A program made the translations under genes and the position numbers. A stretch of 64,000 nucleotides of DNA from Synergistaceae bacterium (GTDB lineage Bacteria > Synergistota > Synergistia > Synergistales > Synergistaceae). Below the pieces are notes generated by a model. It did not search any database. It was not told where the DNA came from and saw nothing but the letters and a program-made list of their open reading frames with translations. How positions within the stretch are numbered: position 1 is the first letter of the stretch; every line of letters starts with the position of its first letter. Shown here piece by piece: positions 43,036-52,989 of the stretch. The DNA lies in assembly GCA_030523725.1 (NCBI GenBank), contig JAUNHV010000003.1, positions 62,001 to 126,000 of the forward strand, written 5' to 3'.

Positions 43036-43129
43036 GCAATTAACATCTTTGCGACCTAGACGAAAATGTTAAAACAAAATTATTTACGAAGAAATGCTAT
43101 AACCCCAAAACACAGGAGGAGTTTATGTA

Positions 43130-44590
43130 ATGATGGATAGCAAAAAAGTACAAGCTGAATTGAAGTATAACAAATATGCGCACTTGCTGTGTACAACACT
43201 CCGCATAGTGCTAGATTACATCATTGTTGTTCTCGTTGTGTTTTTATGCGAAAAATTAAGGGATGTTTTTTTAGCAGTGCATTACGCTGTCCCGCTATCT
43301 AGACCCGATACCTATAGGTTTGTAATTCTACCACTTTGCTATATGACTTTTGCAAATATGTATGGACTATACACCAAACGGCAGCAATTTGCAGATGAGA
43401 TTTTGTGTGTGTTGAAGGCTTCTTGCCTGGGAACATTAGCTGCTACTCTTGTGCTTTATTTAACGCAAGATGCAGCTTCTACCTCGCGGCTTTTTATCAC
43501 TTTTTTTGCTCTCCTGATTTTCCCATGCATATCTGTAGGTAGACTCATTCTTAAAAACATAGTGAAAAATAACAGATTCCTTGCTACTCCCGCACTTATT
43601 CTGCTGGGTGGTGATGTTGATATGAAGGTTGTTGAAGAGATACATCATACCATAAGTGTTGGCTATAACTACATAGGCTATCTTTCTTATAATATTGTTC
43701 AACAAAGCCAGATAGAGGAAGAAAAAATTCCACATCTTGGCATATGGGAAGATGCGCCAAACATAATAAAAAAACATGGAATAGATGATGTTTTTATCAT
43801 TGCGCACAAATTACCACTTGCTGGCATAGAACAACTTGTTGCAACATTACAGCCCCTTGTGAAACACCTCTCTATCGTTCCGACACTTGGTAGGTTGCCT
43901 CTTAATAGCGTGGATTTAACCATAATGTTAGATGGACGATATGTTATGTTAAATCTCCACAACAATTTAAAAATTTGGTATAACAGATTGGGTAAGTTTA
44001 TATTTGACTATATGATTACCATTTTATTGACAATTTTAGTTGCACCGATATTGTTAATTATTGCAATAGCTATAAAGCTTGATTCAAAAGGTCCAGTGTT
44101 CTTCGTACAAGATCGAATTGGACGTGGTGGCAAACATTTTAACTGTTACAAATTTCGCTCCATGTGGCAAGATGCGGAAAAAAGATTGTCACAGATTTTG
44201 GCAGATGATCCAGCACTTCAACAGGAATGGAATACCTTCCACAAAATGAAGAACGATCCCAGAATAACACGTGTTGGCAAATTTTTAAGGGCAACTAGCC
44301 TTGATGAATTGCCACAGTTGTTCAATGTTTTAAAAGGGGACATGAGCCTTGTTGGTCCACGCCCATGTTGTGAATCTGAAGTCATTGATTATGGCGATTT
44401 AATAGAGGATTATTATATAGTTCGTCCAGCAATTACGGGACTTTGGCAGACTAGTGGCAGAAATTCTCTTGATTTTTCCGATAGGGTTTATCTTGATACA
44501 TGGTATGCCAAAAACTGGACTCCCTGGCTTGATATAGTTATCATTTGGAAAACTATTAAAGTTGTGCTTAAAAAAGGTGGAGCATATTAA
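43130..44590 (+). CDS. wbaP: Undecaprenyl-phosphate sugar-1-P transferase (WbaP type)
   Basis: Initiates glycan assembly by putting a sugar-1-phosphate, classically galactose-1-P, on undecaprenyl phosphate. The 486-aa protein has about five membrane segments in residues 15-160 and a central nucleotide-binding-like domain. The C-terminal bacterial sugar transferase domain contains QDRIGRGGKHFNCYKFRSMW, DELPQLFNVLKGDMSLVGPRP and PAITGLWQTSGRN. ATG 43130 follows AGGAGGAG. First gene of the polysaccharide locus that runs to 57859. Confidence 0.88.
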   Translation: MMDSKKVQAELKYNKYAHLLCTTLRIVLDYIIVVLVVFLCEKLRDVFLAVHYAVPLSRPDTYRFVILPLCYMTFANMYGLYTKRQQFADEILCVLKASCLGTLAATLVLYLTQDAASTSRLFITFFALLIFPCISVGRLILKNIVKNNRFLATPALILLGGDVDMKVVEEIHHTISVGYNYIGYLSYNIVQQSQIEEEKIPHLGIWEDAPNIIKKHGIDDVFIIAHKLPLAGIEQLVATLQPLVKHLSIVPTLGRLPLNSVDLTIMLDGRYVMLNLHNNLKIWYNRLGKFIFDYMITILLTILVAPILLIIAIAIKLDSKGPVFFVQDRIGRGGKHFNCYKFRSMWQDAEKRLSQILADDPALQQEWNTFHKMKNDPRITRVGKFLRATSLDELPQLFNVLKGDMSLVGPRPCCESEVIDYGDLIEDYYIVRPAITGLWQTSGRNSLDFSDRVYLDTWYAKNWTPWLDIVIIWKTIKVVLKKGGAY

Positions 44591-44719
44591 GGATAAGGAA
44601 TTTCAGTGTGACTACAAGTATGCTTATATAGTAATGTGACATATGTCTGAATAGAGATTTAATAATAAAAAATATTTGCGATTAAATTTGGGAATCAATA
44701 CTTACGAGGAATAATTGCT

Positions 44720-45583
44720 ATGATAAAAATATTGATTTGTTGCCATAAGGCAACATCTTTACCAGACGACGATTTATATTTACCCATTCAAGTCAATAGC
44801 GAACTATCCAAATTTAGTCTTAATATGGAGCATGATAACAAGTGTCTAGGAGACAAGTGTCAGAATATTAGTAATTTGAATTCTATATATTGTGAAATGA
44901 CTGCAGCATACTGGGCATGGAAAAATATACGCTCAATATATCCTAATTTAGATTATATTGGGCTATGTCACTACAGAAGGTTTTTTTCTGATATTGAAAC
45001 TGACAAAATTCCGAAAAGATTATTCTATCAAAGAATAAAAGCGTTTATAAAAAAATATATAGGGAAAAGACAGTGCTATGTTTATGACAATGCACTCTGC
45101 ATAGATAGCATTGAAGTGCTTAAAAGTTTAAAAGTTGAATCTAAATTAACAGAGCTGATACGTAATTCAGATATTGTTTGTACTGAAGAAGTTGTTATCT
45201 TTAATGGAAATGTATATGATTTCTTTTCGCAAATAGGAAAAAAGTATTTAGATGATTTACTATACATAGTAAAGAGTCAAGCGCCTGAATATTATAAATC
45301 TTTATGTGCTGTATTGTATGGTAACGAAATAATTCCTGCAAATATGGTAGTAATGAAGATGCACATATTTGATAAATACTGTGATTTTGTTTTCAGGATA
45401 TTGGGTGCACATATATCTATGACGAAAAAAAGATGGACTACCGGAAATCCAGTTGATGATGCACGATATTCAAGGGTTTCTGGGTATTTAGCTGAGATAC
45501 TAACATGTACTTTCTTAAATGAACATTTGAACGATTATAAAGTAAGAAGAGTGAAAAGAATTTTTATCAAGCAAACGGGCTAG
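44720..45583 (+). CDS. DUF4422 protein, putative glycosyltransferase
   Basis: A 287-aa protein of the DUF4422 family. KILICCHKATSLPDDD is the N-terminal block, and SNLNSIYCEMTAAYWAWKN followed by YIGLCHYRRFF is the family signature. Members occur in capsule and O-antigen loci and are regarded as glycosyltransferases, with no fixed sugar. It follows WbaP, so it may add the second sugar, but that is inference. ATG 44720 has a GAGGAATAA site. Codon use is notably AT-rich. Confidence 0.72.
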   Translation: MIKILICCHKATSLPDDDLYLPIQVNSELSKFSLNMEHDNKCLGDKCQNISNLNSIYCEMTAAYWAWKNIRSIYPNLDYIGLCHYRRFFSDIETDKIPKRLFYQRIKAFIKKYIGKRQCYVYDNALCIDSIEVLKSLKVESKLTELIRNSDIVCTEEVVIFNGNVYDFFSQIGKKYLDDLLYIVKSQAPEYYKSLCAVLYGNEIIPANMVVMKMHIFDKYCDFVFRILGAHISMTKKRWTTGNPVDDARYSRVSGYLAEILTCTFLNEHLNDYKVRRVKRIFIKQTG

Positions 45584-45658
45584 TGTATTTCATAATAGTA
45601 ATGATGATGTTTTAAAATGGTTGTTTGTTAGGTCACCAAAATTAGAGGCAAAAATGAA

Positions 45659-46768
45659 ATGTATGATTATTTAGTTGTTGGTACAGGGCTTTTTGGGGCG
45701 GTGTTTGCGAGGCAAGCAAAGGAAAAAGGCAAATTGGTTTTAGTAATTGATAAGAGAAATCATATCGCTGGCAATTGCTATACAGAAAAAATTGAAGGAA
45801 TCAACGTCCATAAGTATGGGGCACACATTTTTCATACAAATAATCAAGAAGTATGGAACTATGTCAATCGTTTTGCGACGTTTAATCGTTATACAAATTC
45901 GCCAGTAGCAAACTATCATGGCGAATTGTTTTCACTTCCCTTCAATATGTATACATTCAACAAAATGTGGGGTGTGGTAACTCCAAGGGAGGCTGCTGCA
46001 AAAATTGAAGAGCAAAGGAAAGAAATTGCTGGTGAACCAAAAAATTTGGAGGAACAAGCAATTTCTCTTGTTGGTCGAGATATATACGAAAAACTAATAA
46101 AAGGTTATACAGAAAAACAATGGGGCAGAGATTGTAAGACTTTGCCTGCTTTTATTATTAAGCGTTTGCCTGTTCGCCTTACTTTTGACAACAACTACTA
46201 CAATGCGCTTTATCAAGGCATCCCTGTTGGTGGTTATACAAAAATGGTAGAAAAAATGTTAGCTGGCATAGAGGTAAAGCTAGGTGAAGATTACCTAGAA
46301 AATAGAGAGCATTGGAACAGCATAGCTAGGAAGATTGTATATACTGGTCCAATAGATGCATTTTTTGATTACTCTCTTGGCGCCTTGGAATATAGGAATG
46401 TCCGTTTTGAAAATGAAATTTTGGATACAGCTAATTTTCAAGGAAATGCTGTTATTAATTATACTGACTGTGAAACCCCATGGACTCGTACTATTGAGCA
46501 TAAATGGTTTGAATTTGGTAAAGATGGAAATGAAAATGACCTGCCAAAAACTGTGATCAGCCGTGAGTTTAGTGCGGAATGGAAGCCAGGAGAAGAACCA
46601 TATTATCCCGTCAACGATGAGAGGAATGCGTCGCTTTATTTGAAGTATAAGGCGTTAGCTGACAAGGAAGAACATGTAATTTTTGGTGGGCGACTAGCTG
46701 AATATAAATATCATGATATGGATGCTACAGTAGCTTCAGCATTGAAAAAGCATAATGGGGTAATATGA
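45659..46768 (+). CDS. glf: UDP-galactopyranose mutase
   Basis: Flavoenzyme interconverting UDP-Galp and UDP-Galf. The 369-aa protein has the FAD site YLVVGTGLFGAVFARQ, VIDKRNHIAGNCYTE, YGAHIFHTNNQEVWNYV, YTEKQWGRD and VYTGPIDAFFDYSLGALEYR. It implies galactofuranose in the glycan. UDP-Gal can come from galE at 24322. ATG 45659 follows AGAGGC. The downstream glycosyltransferase starts directly after its stop. Confidence 0.95.
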   Translation: MYDYLVVGTGLFGAVFARQAKEKGKLVLVIDKRNHIAGNCYTEKIEGINVHKYGAHIFHTNNQEVWNYVNRFATFNRYTNSPVANYHGELFSLPFNMYTFNKMWGVVTPREAAAKIEEQRKEIAGEPKNLEEQAISLVGRDIYEKLIKGYTEKQWGRDCKTLPAFIIKRLPVRLTFDNNYYNALYQGIPVGGYTKMVEKMLAGIEVKLGEDYLENREHWNSIARKIVYTGPIDAFFDYSLGALEYRNVRFENEILDTANFQGNAVINYTDCETPWTRTIEHKWFEFGKDGNENDLPKTVISREFSAEWKPGEEPYYPVNDERNASLYLKYKALADKEEHVIFGGRLAEYKYHDMDATVASALKKHNGVI

Positions 46769-47944
46769 ATGAAGGTATTGTTAGTTGCATCGGATAATAG
46801 CATACATTCAGGTGCATTTAGAAGTCTGGCTACTTTAGCGAAACATTTAACAGATGATTTTGATGTTGAAGTTTTAGTTTTGACCCCGATTTCTGGTGTT
46901 GGAACTAAATTATTGGACGAGCTTAATATTAAAAGTGTTACGATTAAAAATTTCCCATGGGTATTGAGTGTAAATGCTAATTATCTTGCAAAAGTAAAGT
47001 GTGCTGTCAAAGGCATATTGAATTTATTGTGTGTAAAAAAAATAGATAATTTAATAAAAGACTACAATCCTGATATTATACATATCAATACATCATGGAC
47101 TTATTTGGCTGCGAAAAGTGCAAAAATGGCTAGAGTCCCTGTGATTTGGCATATTAGAGAATTTCTCGAAGAAGACCAAAATCTAAGGTTTTTTGATAGA
47201 AAAAAATCTGTTGCGTTGATTAATGATTCTTATAAAGTTATATGTGTTAGTAATCTTTTAAGGGACAAATATAAATCCCTAATTCATTCCGATGCTTTAA
47301 TTACTATATACAACGGAATTGATCCAGCTAAATATTATCGAAAGGAGCATGAAATTTTAAAAGGCTCAGTTTTAAAATTGATCTTCATAGGTGGAGTTAG
47401 TTACAAAAAAGGACAACCACAAATTATACAGGCATTGTGTAGGCTTAATAGTGAGTATCCAAATTTTCATTTTGATTTAAAGATAGTTGGTGAAATTTCT
47501 GTTGAGTTAAAGATTAAGCTGCAAAGGGTAGTTGATGAGAATGGTTTAAGTTCAAAAATTCATTTCTGTGGGATAAGGAATGATGTTGATGTGTTACTCA
47601 AACATAGTGATGTGTCCATTGTTAATTCTTATTCAGAAGCCTTTGGAAGGGTAACTGTAGAATCAATGATGGCAGGATGTTTAATGCTTGCGGCTAACAC
47701 AGGTGCCACTTCTGAAATTATTACATCAAGTGGGTATGGGGTTTTATTCGATCCTTTGGATATTAGTGATGTGGTCAGTAAGCTTCTTTTTGTTAATGAA
47801 AATAGACAAAAATGCCAAATAATTGCAAAAAATGGTCAAGAGTATGTTCTTGACAGATTTAATTCATATAGAAATGCAAAAGAAATATATGATGTGTACT
47901 GCGAAACGCAAATAAGGTTACACGAGAATTTTGCATGCAGATGA
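46769..47944 (+). CDS. Glycosyltransferase family 4
   Basis: A 391-aa GT-B fold transferase. The N-terminus KVLLVASDNSIHSGAFRSLA binds the acceptor. The C-terminal donor half has LKLIFIGGVSYKKGQPQII, KIVGEIS, FCGIRNDVDVLLKHSDVSIVNSY and EAFGRVTVESMMAGCLMLAANTG (E-x7-E). It begins at the base after the glf stop, so the two are translationally coupled and a galactofuranosyl or neighbouring-sugar role is possible. Specificity is not readable. Confidence 0.85.
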   Translation: MKVLLVASDNSIHSGAFRSLATLAKHLTDDFDVEVLVLTPISGVGTKLLDELNIKSVTIKNFPWVLSVNANYLAKVKCAVKGILNLLCVKKIDNLIKDYNPDIIHINTSWTYLAAKSAKMARVPVIWHIREFLEEDQNLRFFDRKKSVALINDSYKVICVSNLLRDKYKSLIHSDALITIYNGIDPAKYYRKEHEILKGSVLKLIFIGGVSYKKGQPQIIQALCRLNSEYPNFHFDLKIVGEISVELKIKLQRVVDENGLSSKIHFCGIRNDVDVLLKHSDVSIVNSYSEAFGRVTVESMMAGCLMLAANTGATSEIITSSGYGVLFDPLDISDVVSKLLFVNENRQKCQIIAKNGQEYVLDRFNSYRNAKEIYDVYCETQIRLHENFACR

Positions 47945-48097
47945 ATGTGGTGAAAAACGCGAAAAAAAGCTACCTTCAAAACTTATGCTTAATCCGAATA
48001 GACTAGATATTATTTTACGAAGTTCTTTGATGTATGTTGTTAGGCAGAATTGAGATTGAGTAAAATAATATACAAATACTCAAAGGAGATTGTCGCA

Positions 48098-49123
48098 ATG
48101 AAAAATAGAGCAGCAGAGTTTTCGCAACGATTAATGCATGACAATCGATCTGTATCTGTGGATATATGGTGTCTTGTTTATAACCATGAAAAGTATCTGC
48201 ATAGTGCACTAGATGGAATGTTGATGCAGCGTACAAATTTTCCATATCGAATTATTATTCATGATGATGCATCTACGGATAACAGTGCGAAAATTATTAA
48301 AGAGTATCAAAGACAGTTTCCTGACAAAATTATAGCAATTTTCGAGGCGGAAAACCAAATGCAAAAAGGGGTTTCCTTTTTTAGAAAAATGCTCGCCAAT
48401 GCTACCGCAAAATATATAGCATATTGTGAAGGGGATGACTATTGGATTGATAAAAACAAGCTACAGAAACAAGTGACTTATCTAGAAACACACCAAGATT
48501 GCGTATCTTGTTATCACAATATTTTGCCTGTGAATGAGTTTGGACAGTATGACGAATCTTTGAGAAAAGGATATGTCTACCTGAAGGATGGAGATTACAC
48601 AAAGAAAGAAATTCGCAGTTTTGTTCTTAAGACGCAGTTGGCATCTTTAGTAATGAAAAATTATTTAACGTTTTTTAATGAAAATGATATTCAAGTCTAT
48701 CAAGGAGTAAAATGCAATGGTGATCGACGTATATTATTGTTGTGCGGTATCCTTGGTCGGGTTCACTATCTGTCTGACGTAATGGCAGCGCACAGACGTG
48801 TTTTTTATGGCGACTCATATACTGCAAGACTGTCAAAAAAAAGTACTGTTGATATTTTTATAAATGAGCAAAAGGGAAAGTTGGAAATACGTAGGCTCTA
48901 CAAGTACTTTACTGGAAAACCGATTTATCCATATAATGATATATTACATGCTATAGTCACTGGTTTTCTTTTAAGACAGTTTTGCATAAAGAATGGTGAT
49001 CACAAAAAAATTTTTAAGGAAATTAACCTTCCATTTTATGCCTTTTTTATATATGTTCCCTTTTTCTTTTACAAGTGTTTGTTGAAAACGTGGAAAATAT
49101 TTGTCTCCAACACGTTAGAATAA
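48098..49123 (+). CDS. Glycosyltransferase family 2
   Basis: A 341-aa GT2 protein. SVDIWCLVYNHEKYLHSALD is the opening fold, and IIHDDASTDNSAKII with AYCEGDDYWIDKNKLQKQV supplies the DxD-like donor site. FFYKCLLK near the C-terminus is hydrophobic and may sit at the membrane. The frame is open from TTG 48050, but ATG 48098 has AAAGGAG 9 bp upstream and is used here. It belongs to the WbaP-Glf locus; sugar specificity is unknown. Confidence 0.82.
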   Translation: MKNRAAEFSQRLMHDNRSVSVDIWCLVYNHEKYLHSALDGMLMQRTNFPYRIIIHDDASTDNSAKIIKEYQRQFPDKIIAIFEAENQMQKGVSFFRKMLANATAKYIAYCEGDDYWIDKNKLQKQVTYLETHQDCVSCYHNILPVNEFGQYDESLRKGYVYLKDGDYTKKEIRSFVLKTQLASLVMKNYLTFFNENDIQVYQGVKCNGDRRILLLCGILGRVHYLSDVMAAHRRVFYGDSYTARLSKKSTVDIFINEQKGKLEIRRLYKYFTGKPIYPYNDILHAIVTGFLLRQFCIKNGDHKKIFKEINLPFYAFFIYVPFFFYKCLLKTWKIFVSNTLE

Positions 49124-49148
49124 TAAAAATGAACAGATTGAGTTTAAG

Positions 49149-50597
49149 ATGATGAACAGTAGAACAACATTTACAAATTTCTTTTGGCGTTTTATGGAAC
49201 GTTGTGGTGCACAGGCAGTGACCTTTGTTGTATCTATAATTTTAGCCCGTCTTCTTGAGCCTAAGGTTTATGGTATGGTTGCACTGATTACAGTCATAAC
49301 ATCCATTCTTTATGTATTCCTAGATGGAGGATTTAGTACTGCACTAATACAAAAAAAAGATGCCGATGACTTGGATTTTTCATCGACATTCTATTTTAAT
49401 GTTGTTTTTGGTGTTGTTTTATATATCTTGTTATTTATCTGCGCACCTAGGATTGCAGGCTTCTACAGGATGTATGAGCTCGTACCCGTAATACGTGTGC
49501 TTGGACTAACTTTGATTATATTTTCACTGAAAAGTGTTCAGCAAGCCTATGTCTCAAGGCATCTAATGTTTAAGAAGTTTTTTTTCGCAACACTAGGTGG
49601 AACCATAGGTGCTGCTTTCATTGGAATTTTTATGGCATACAAAGGCTTTGGTGTTTGGGCACTGGTCTTGCAGCATCTTTTTAATATGACAGCTGACACC
49701 TTAATTCTGTGGATTATGGTTAAGTGGAAACCAATAAGAGCATTTTCCTTTTCAAGATTGAAGAAGTTGTTACAATTTGGGTGGAAGATGCTTGCCTCAG
49801 GGCTTTTGGATGTTACATACAATAACCTTCGACAATTAATTATTGGGCGTATGTATACAGCATCTGATTTAGCTTTTTATAACAAGGGAAATCAGTTCCC
49901 TAATATTTTGGTTACAAATATAAATTCTTCTATTGATTCTGTCTTGCTTCCAACTATGGCAAATCATCATGAAAACGTTTCTGCTGTAAAATCTATGACA
50001 AGGCGTGCAATAAAAACAAGCACATTTTTGCTTATGCCTATGATGATGTCGCTTGCGGTTTGTGCCAAGCCATTGATAGAATTAATTCTAACAGAAAAGT
50101 GGCTTCCTTGTGTGCCTTATCTTAGGATATTTTGTTTTACATATTCATTTTACACTATTCACACGGCGAACTTAAATGCAATTAAAGCACTTGGTAGGAG
50201 TGATTTGTTCTTAAAACTTGAAATAATAAAGAAAATAATGGGCTTTACTGTCCTTGCTTGCACAATATGGTGGGGACCACTGATAATGGCGTATAGTTTA
50301 CTTTTAACAAGTGTGTTATCTCAAATCATCAATTCTTGGCCAAACAAAAAACTTTTGGATTATTCCTATTTTGAGCAGGTAAAAGATATGTTACCTCAAA
50401 TTGGTTTGTCTTGCCTTATGGGCGCATTGGTGTTCTGTGTTACACTATTTAAATTGTCTGATATTAGTACGCTTTTGATTCAGATGCCATTAGGACTTTT
50501 AATTTACGTGATTGGATCAAAAATATTTCATATAGATAGCTACGAATATATTATTTCTATTGTAAACCAATATATTCCCAGGAAGAAAAAATCATAA
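49149..50597 (+). CDS. Wzx-type polysaccharide flippase
   Basis: A 482-aa polytopic membrane protein of the MOP/PST superfamily. FWRFMERCGAQAVTFVVSIILARLL is the typical first segment (WzxC/RfbX-like), followed by 11-12 more hydrophobic segments. Conserved EPKVYGMVALI and SDLAFYNKGNQFPN are characteristic. It would move undecaprenyl-linked repeat units outward. No Wzy polymerase or Wzz chain-length regulator is recognisable in the locus. ATG 49149 follows GAGTTTAAG, a weak site. Confidence 0.85.
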   Translation: MMNSRTTFTNFFWRFMERCGAQAVTFVVSIILARLLEPKVYGMVALITVITSILYVFLDGGFSTALIQKKDADDLDFSSTFYFNVVFGVVLYILLFICAPRIAGFYRMYELVPVIRVLGLTLIIFSLKSVQQAYVSRHLMFKKFFFATLGGTIGAAFIGIFMAYKGFGVWALVLQHLFNMTADTLILWIMVKWKPIRAFSFSRLKKLLQFGWKMLASGLLDVTYNNLRQLIIGRMYTASDLAFYNKGNQFPNILVTNINSSIDSVLLPTMANHHENVSAVKSMTRRAIKTSTFLLMPMMMSLAVCAKPLIELILTEKWLPCVPYLRIFCFTYSFYTIHTANLNAIKALGRSDLFLKLEIIKKIMGFTVLACTIWWGPLIMAYSLLLTSVLSQIINSWPNKKLLDYSYFEQVKDMLPQIGLSCLMGALVFCVTLFKLSDISTLLIQMPLGLLIYVIGSKIFHIDSYEYIISIVNQYIPRKKKS

Positions 50598-50632
50598 TTC
50601 TTTTCGTTTGAATACTTTGGGGGATTTTTCAA

Positions 50633-51730
50633 ATGATTAATGTAACTCGTTCTTCAATGCCTGATTTTGATGAGTATTGTGACGAAATAAAGGAGCTTTG
50701 GGATAGTCACTGGCTAACTAATATGGGGAAAAAGCACAAACAATTAGAAGCGAGTCTTGAAAAGTTCCTTGATTGTCCACATGTTGTTCTGCACACAAAT
50801 GGACATTTGGCTCTTGAAAATGTTATTGCTGCAATGAATTTTCAAAAAGGTGGAGAGGTGATTACTACACCTTTTACTTTTGTTTCAACAACTCATGCGA
50901 TCGTTAGAAATAATCTTGTCCCAGTATTCTGTGATATCAATCCAGAAGATTTTACGATAGACGTGAGTAAAATTGAGAAACTAATTACGAAAAAAACTGT
51001 GGCAATTATTCCCGTACACGTTTATGGAAAAATTTGTGATGTGGAAGCAATTGAAGCAATTGCAAAGAAGCACAATTTGAAGGTAATCTACGATGCTGCC
51101 CATGCATTTGCTGTGAAATATAAAAGTGTGTCTGCAGTAAACTTTGGGGACGCATCTATGCTTTCTTTCCATGCAACAAAAGTTTTTAATACTATTGAAG
51201 GTGGGGCAGTATGTTGCCATGATGATGATCTTGTAACTACGTTGAATAATTTGAAAAATTTTGGTTTTCACGGACCTGAATCGGTTACATATATTGGTGG
51301 TAACGCCAAGATGAGCGAATTTCAGGCGGCTATGGGGATCTGTAACCTCAGACACTTGAGGGAAGAGATTGCCAAACGCAAGAAGGTTGTTGAACGATAT
51401 AATGAACGTCTTGTGAGTATTAGTGGCATTCGGATTGCTGGGCCTCAAAAGAATGTGGAATCAAATTTTGCATATTACCCGGTAATATTTGATGGATTCA
51501 AAAAAACTCGTGATGAAGTATTTGCTGAACTTTGTGCGGAAGGCATTACAGCAAGAAAATATTTTTACCCAATTACAAACAACTTTGAATGTTATAGGGA
51601 TTATCCTACTGCTAAACCGGATAAGACTCCGGTGGCAAGATATCTTGGAGACAGAGTCTTGACATTGCCACTGTATGCTGACCTTGCACTTAATGACGTT
51701 GACAGAATTTGTAATATTATTTTGAGGTAA
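50633..51730 (+). CDS. DegT/DnrJ/EryC1 sugar aminotransferase (VioA-like)
   Basis: A PLP-dependent aminotransferase of 365 aa. TNMGKKHKQLEASL, HTNGHLALENVI, PFTFVSTTHAIV, IYDAAHAFAV (Asp164) and SFHATKVFNTIEGGAV (Lys193, Schiff base) are the family landmarks. It would make a 4-amino-4,6-dideoxy or similar sugar nucleotide for the glycan. ATG 50633 lies after a GGGGGATTT site. It is followed closely by an acyltransferase, and further by ATP-grasp enzymes that could acylate the new amino group. Confidence 0.88.
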   Translation: MINVTRSSMPDFDEYCDEIKELWDSHWLTNMGKKHKQLEASLEKFLDCPHVVLHTNGHLALENVIAAMNFQKGGEVITTPFTFVSTTHAIVRNNLVPVFCDINPEDFTIDVSKIEKLITKKTVAIIPVHVYGKICDVEAIEAIAKKHNLKVIYDAAHAFAVKYKSVSAVNFGDASMLSFHATKVFNTIEGGAVCCHDDDLVTTLNNLKNFGFHGPESVTYIGGNAKMSEFQAAMGICNLRHLREEIAKRKKVVERYNERLVSISGIRIAGPQKNVESNFAYYPVIFDGFKKTRDEVFAELCAEGITARKYFYPITNNFECYRDYPTAKPDKTPVARYLGDRVLTLPLYADLALNDVDRICNIILR

Positions 51731-51736
51731 TTTTTT

Positions 51737-52831
51737 ATGCAAGATATTAATAAAACAGTTACTCCCCTAATTTTACAAGGGGAAAAGGAAGCCTTGCCTA
51801 AAAAGGAGCGAAGTTCAAATTTAGAATTATTTCGTATCATAGTGATGTTGCTGATTATTGCACATCACTATGTAGTTAATTCTGGACTGACAGATCCTGG
51901 CGGTCCAGTTTTTGCTTGTCCTTTTTCATGTAAGTCAATTTTCCTACTATTGTTTGGTATGTGGGGAAAAACAGGCATTAATTGTTTCGTTCTGATTACC
52001 GGTTACTTTATGTGTACAAGCAATATAACACTTAAAAAGTTTTTGAAATTACTGTTAGAGGTGTATTTTTATAGAATTATTTTTTATTTAATATTCTCGA
52101 TTTCCCAATATCAGCACTTTTCTTTGACAGCTCTCGCAAAGGTGCTTTTCCCTGTCTCTAATGTATCAAATGGATTTACAAGTTGTTATCTTTTGTTTTT
52201 TCTATTTATTCCATTTTTGAATATACTCATTCAGAATATAACGGAAAAACAGCATGCCTTGCTAATTGCACTTTGTGCGTTTGTTTATGTGATACTTGGA
52301 ACAATACCGCAGATGCTTGTAACAATGAATTACGTTTCCTGGTTTATAGTTTTGTACTTTATGGCGTCATATATCAGGTTATACCCCAAAAAGTATTTTG
52401 ATGATACCAAAATTACAGGATGGATGACCATGCTACTTGTATTTGTTTCAATGTTAAGTGTCGTAGCGATGCTGTGGCTAGGTAAATTACCGTATTCCCT
52501 TGTCGCAGACTCTAATAAACTTCTTGCTGTGTTGACGGGGGTGTTCTCCTTTTGTTTCTTTAAAAATATACAAATTAGAAATAGCAAATTTATCAATACG
52601 GTTGCTGCATCAACATTCGGCGTATTGCTAATCCATGCCAACTCAGACACCATGCGTCAATGGTTGTGGAAAGATACTTTGAATAATGTCGGAATGTATA
52701 ACAGCTCCTTGCTCTATATTCATGCATTTGCTTCTGTCGTTGGTATATTTGTAGTTTGTACGATTATTGATGTTATTAGACGAAAACTGTTTGAAACACC
52801 GTTCTTTAGATGGTTTGACAAAAAAAACTAA
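51737..52831 (+). CDS. Acyltransferase family 3 membrane protein
   Basis: A 364-aa polytopic protein of the acyltransferase 3 (OafA/WecH-like) family. RSSNLELFRIIVMLLIIAHHYV has the conserved Arg and His of the first helix. Around ten hydrophobic segments follow. Such proteins O-acetylate surface sugars from cytoplasmic acetyl-CoA. It starts 6 bp after the aminotransferase; ATG 51737 has TTGAGGTAA as a weak ribosome site. Confidence 0.85.
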   Translation: MQDINKTVTPLILQGEKEALPKKERSSNLELFRIIVMLLIIAHHYVVNSGLTDPGGPVFACPFSCKSIFLLLFGMWGKTGINCFVLITGYFMCTSNITLKKFLKLLLEVYFYRIIFYLIFSISQYQHFSLTALAKVLFPVSNVSNGFTSCYLLFFLFIPFLNILIQNITEKQHALLIALCAFVYVILGTIPQMLVTMNYVSWFIVLYFMASYIRLYPKKYFDDTKITGWMTMLLVFVSMLSVVAMLWLGKLPYSLVADSNKLLAVLTGVFSFCFFKNIQIRNSKFINTVAASTFGVLLIHANSDTMRQWLWKDTLNNVGMYNSSLLYIHAFASVVGIFVVCTIIDVIRRKLFETPFFRWFDKKN

Positions 52832-52989
52832 GACTATACAAAAAGGTTTTGTAAAATATGAGGTTTTTGTAATGGATAAAAAGGATAGAAAGAAGAAAGG
52901 GAACACTCTGACCAGATGTACGAATATATAAGAGGTGCTCATATGAAATATTATGAGAAAATTTATATGAAAAGAACAGAGAACGCAAA

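Noticed and set aside
42366-43046. 226-codon minus-strand frame opposite dapH
   Set aside because: A shadow of the hexapeptide repeats of dapH; the translation is a Thr/Ala/Pro repeat without family resemblance.
52872-52931. 19-codon ORF between the acyltransferase and the first ATP-grasp gene
   Set aside because: Very short and Lys-rich, with only a weak upstream GAGG; not enough to call a peptide.
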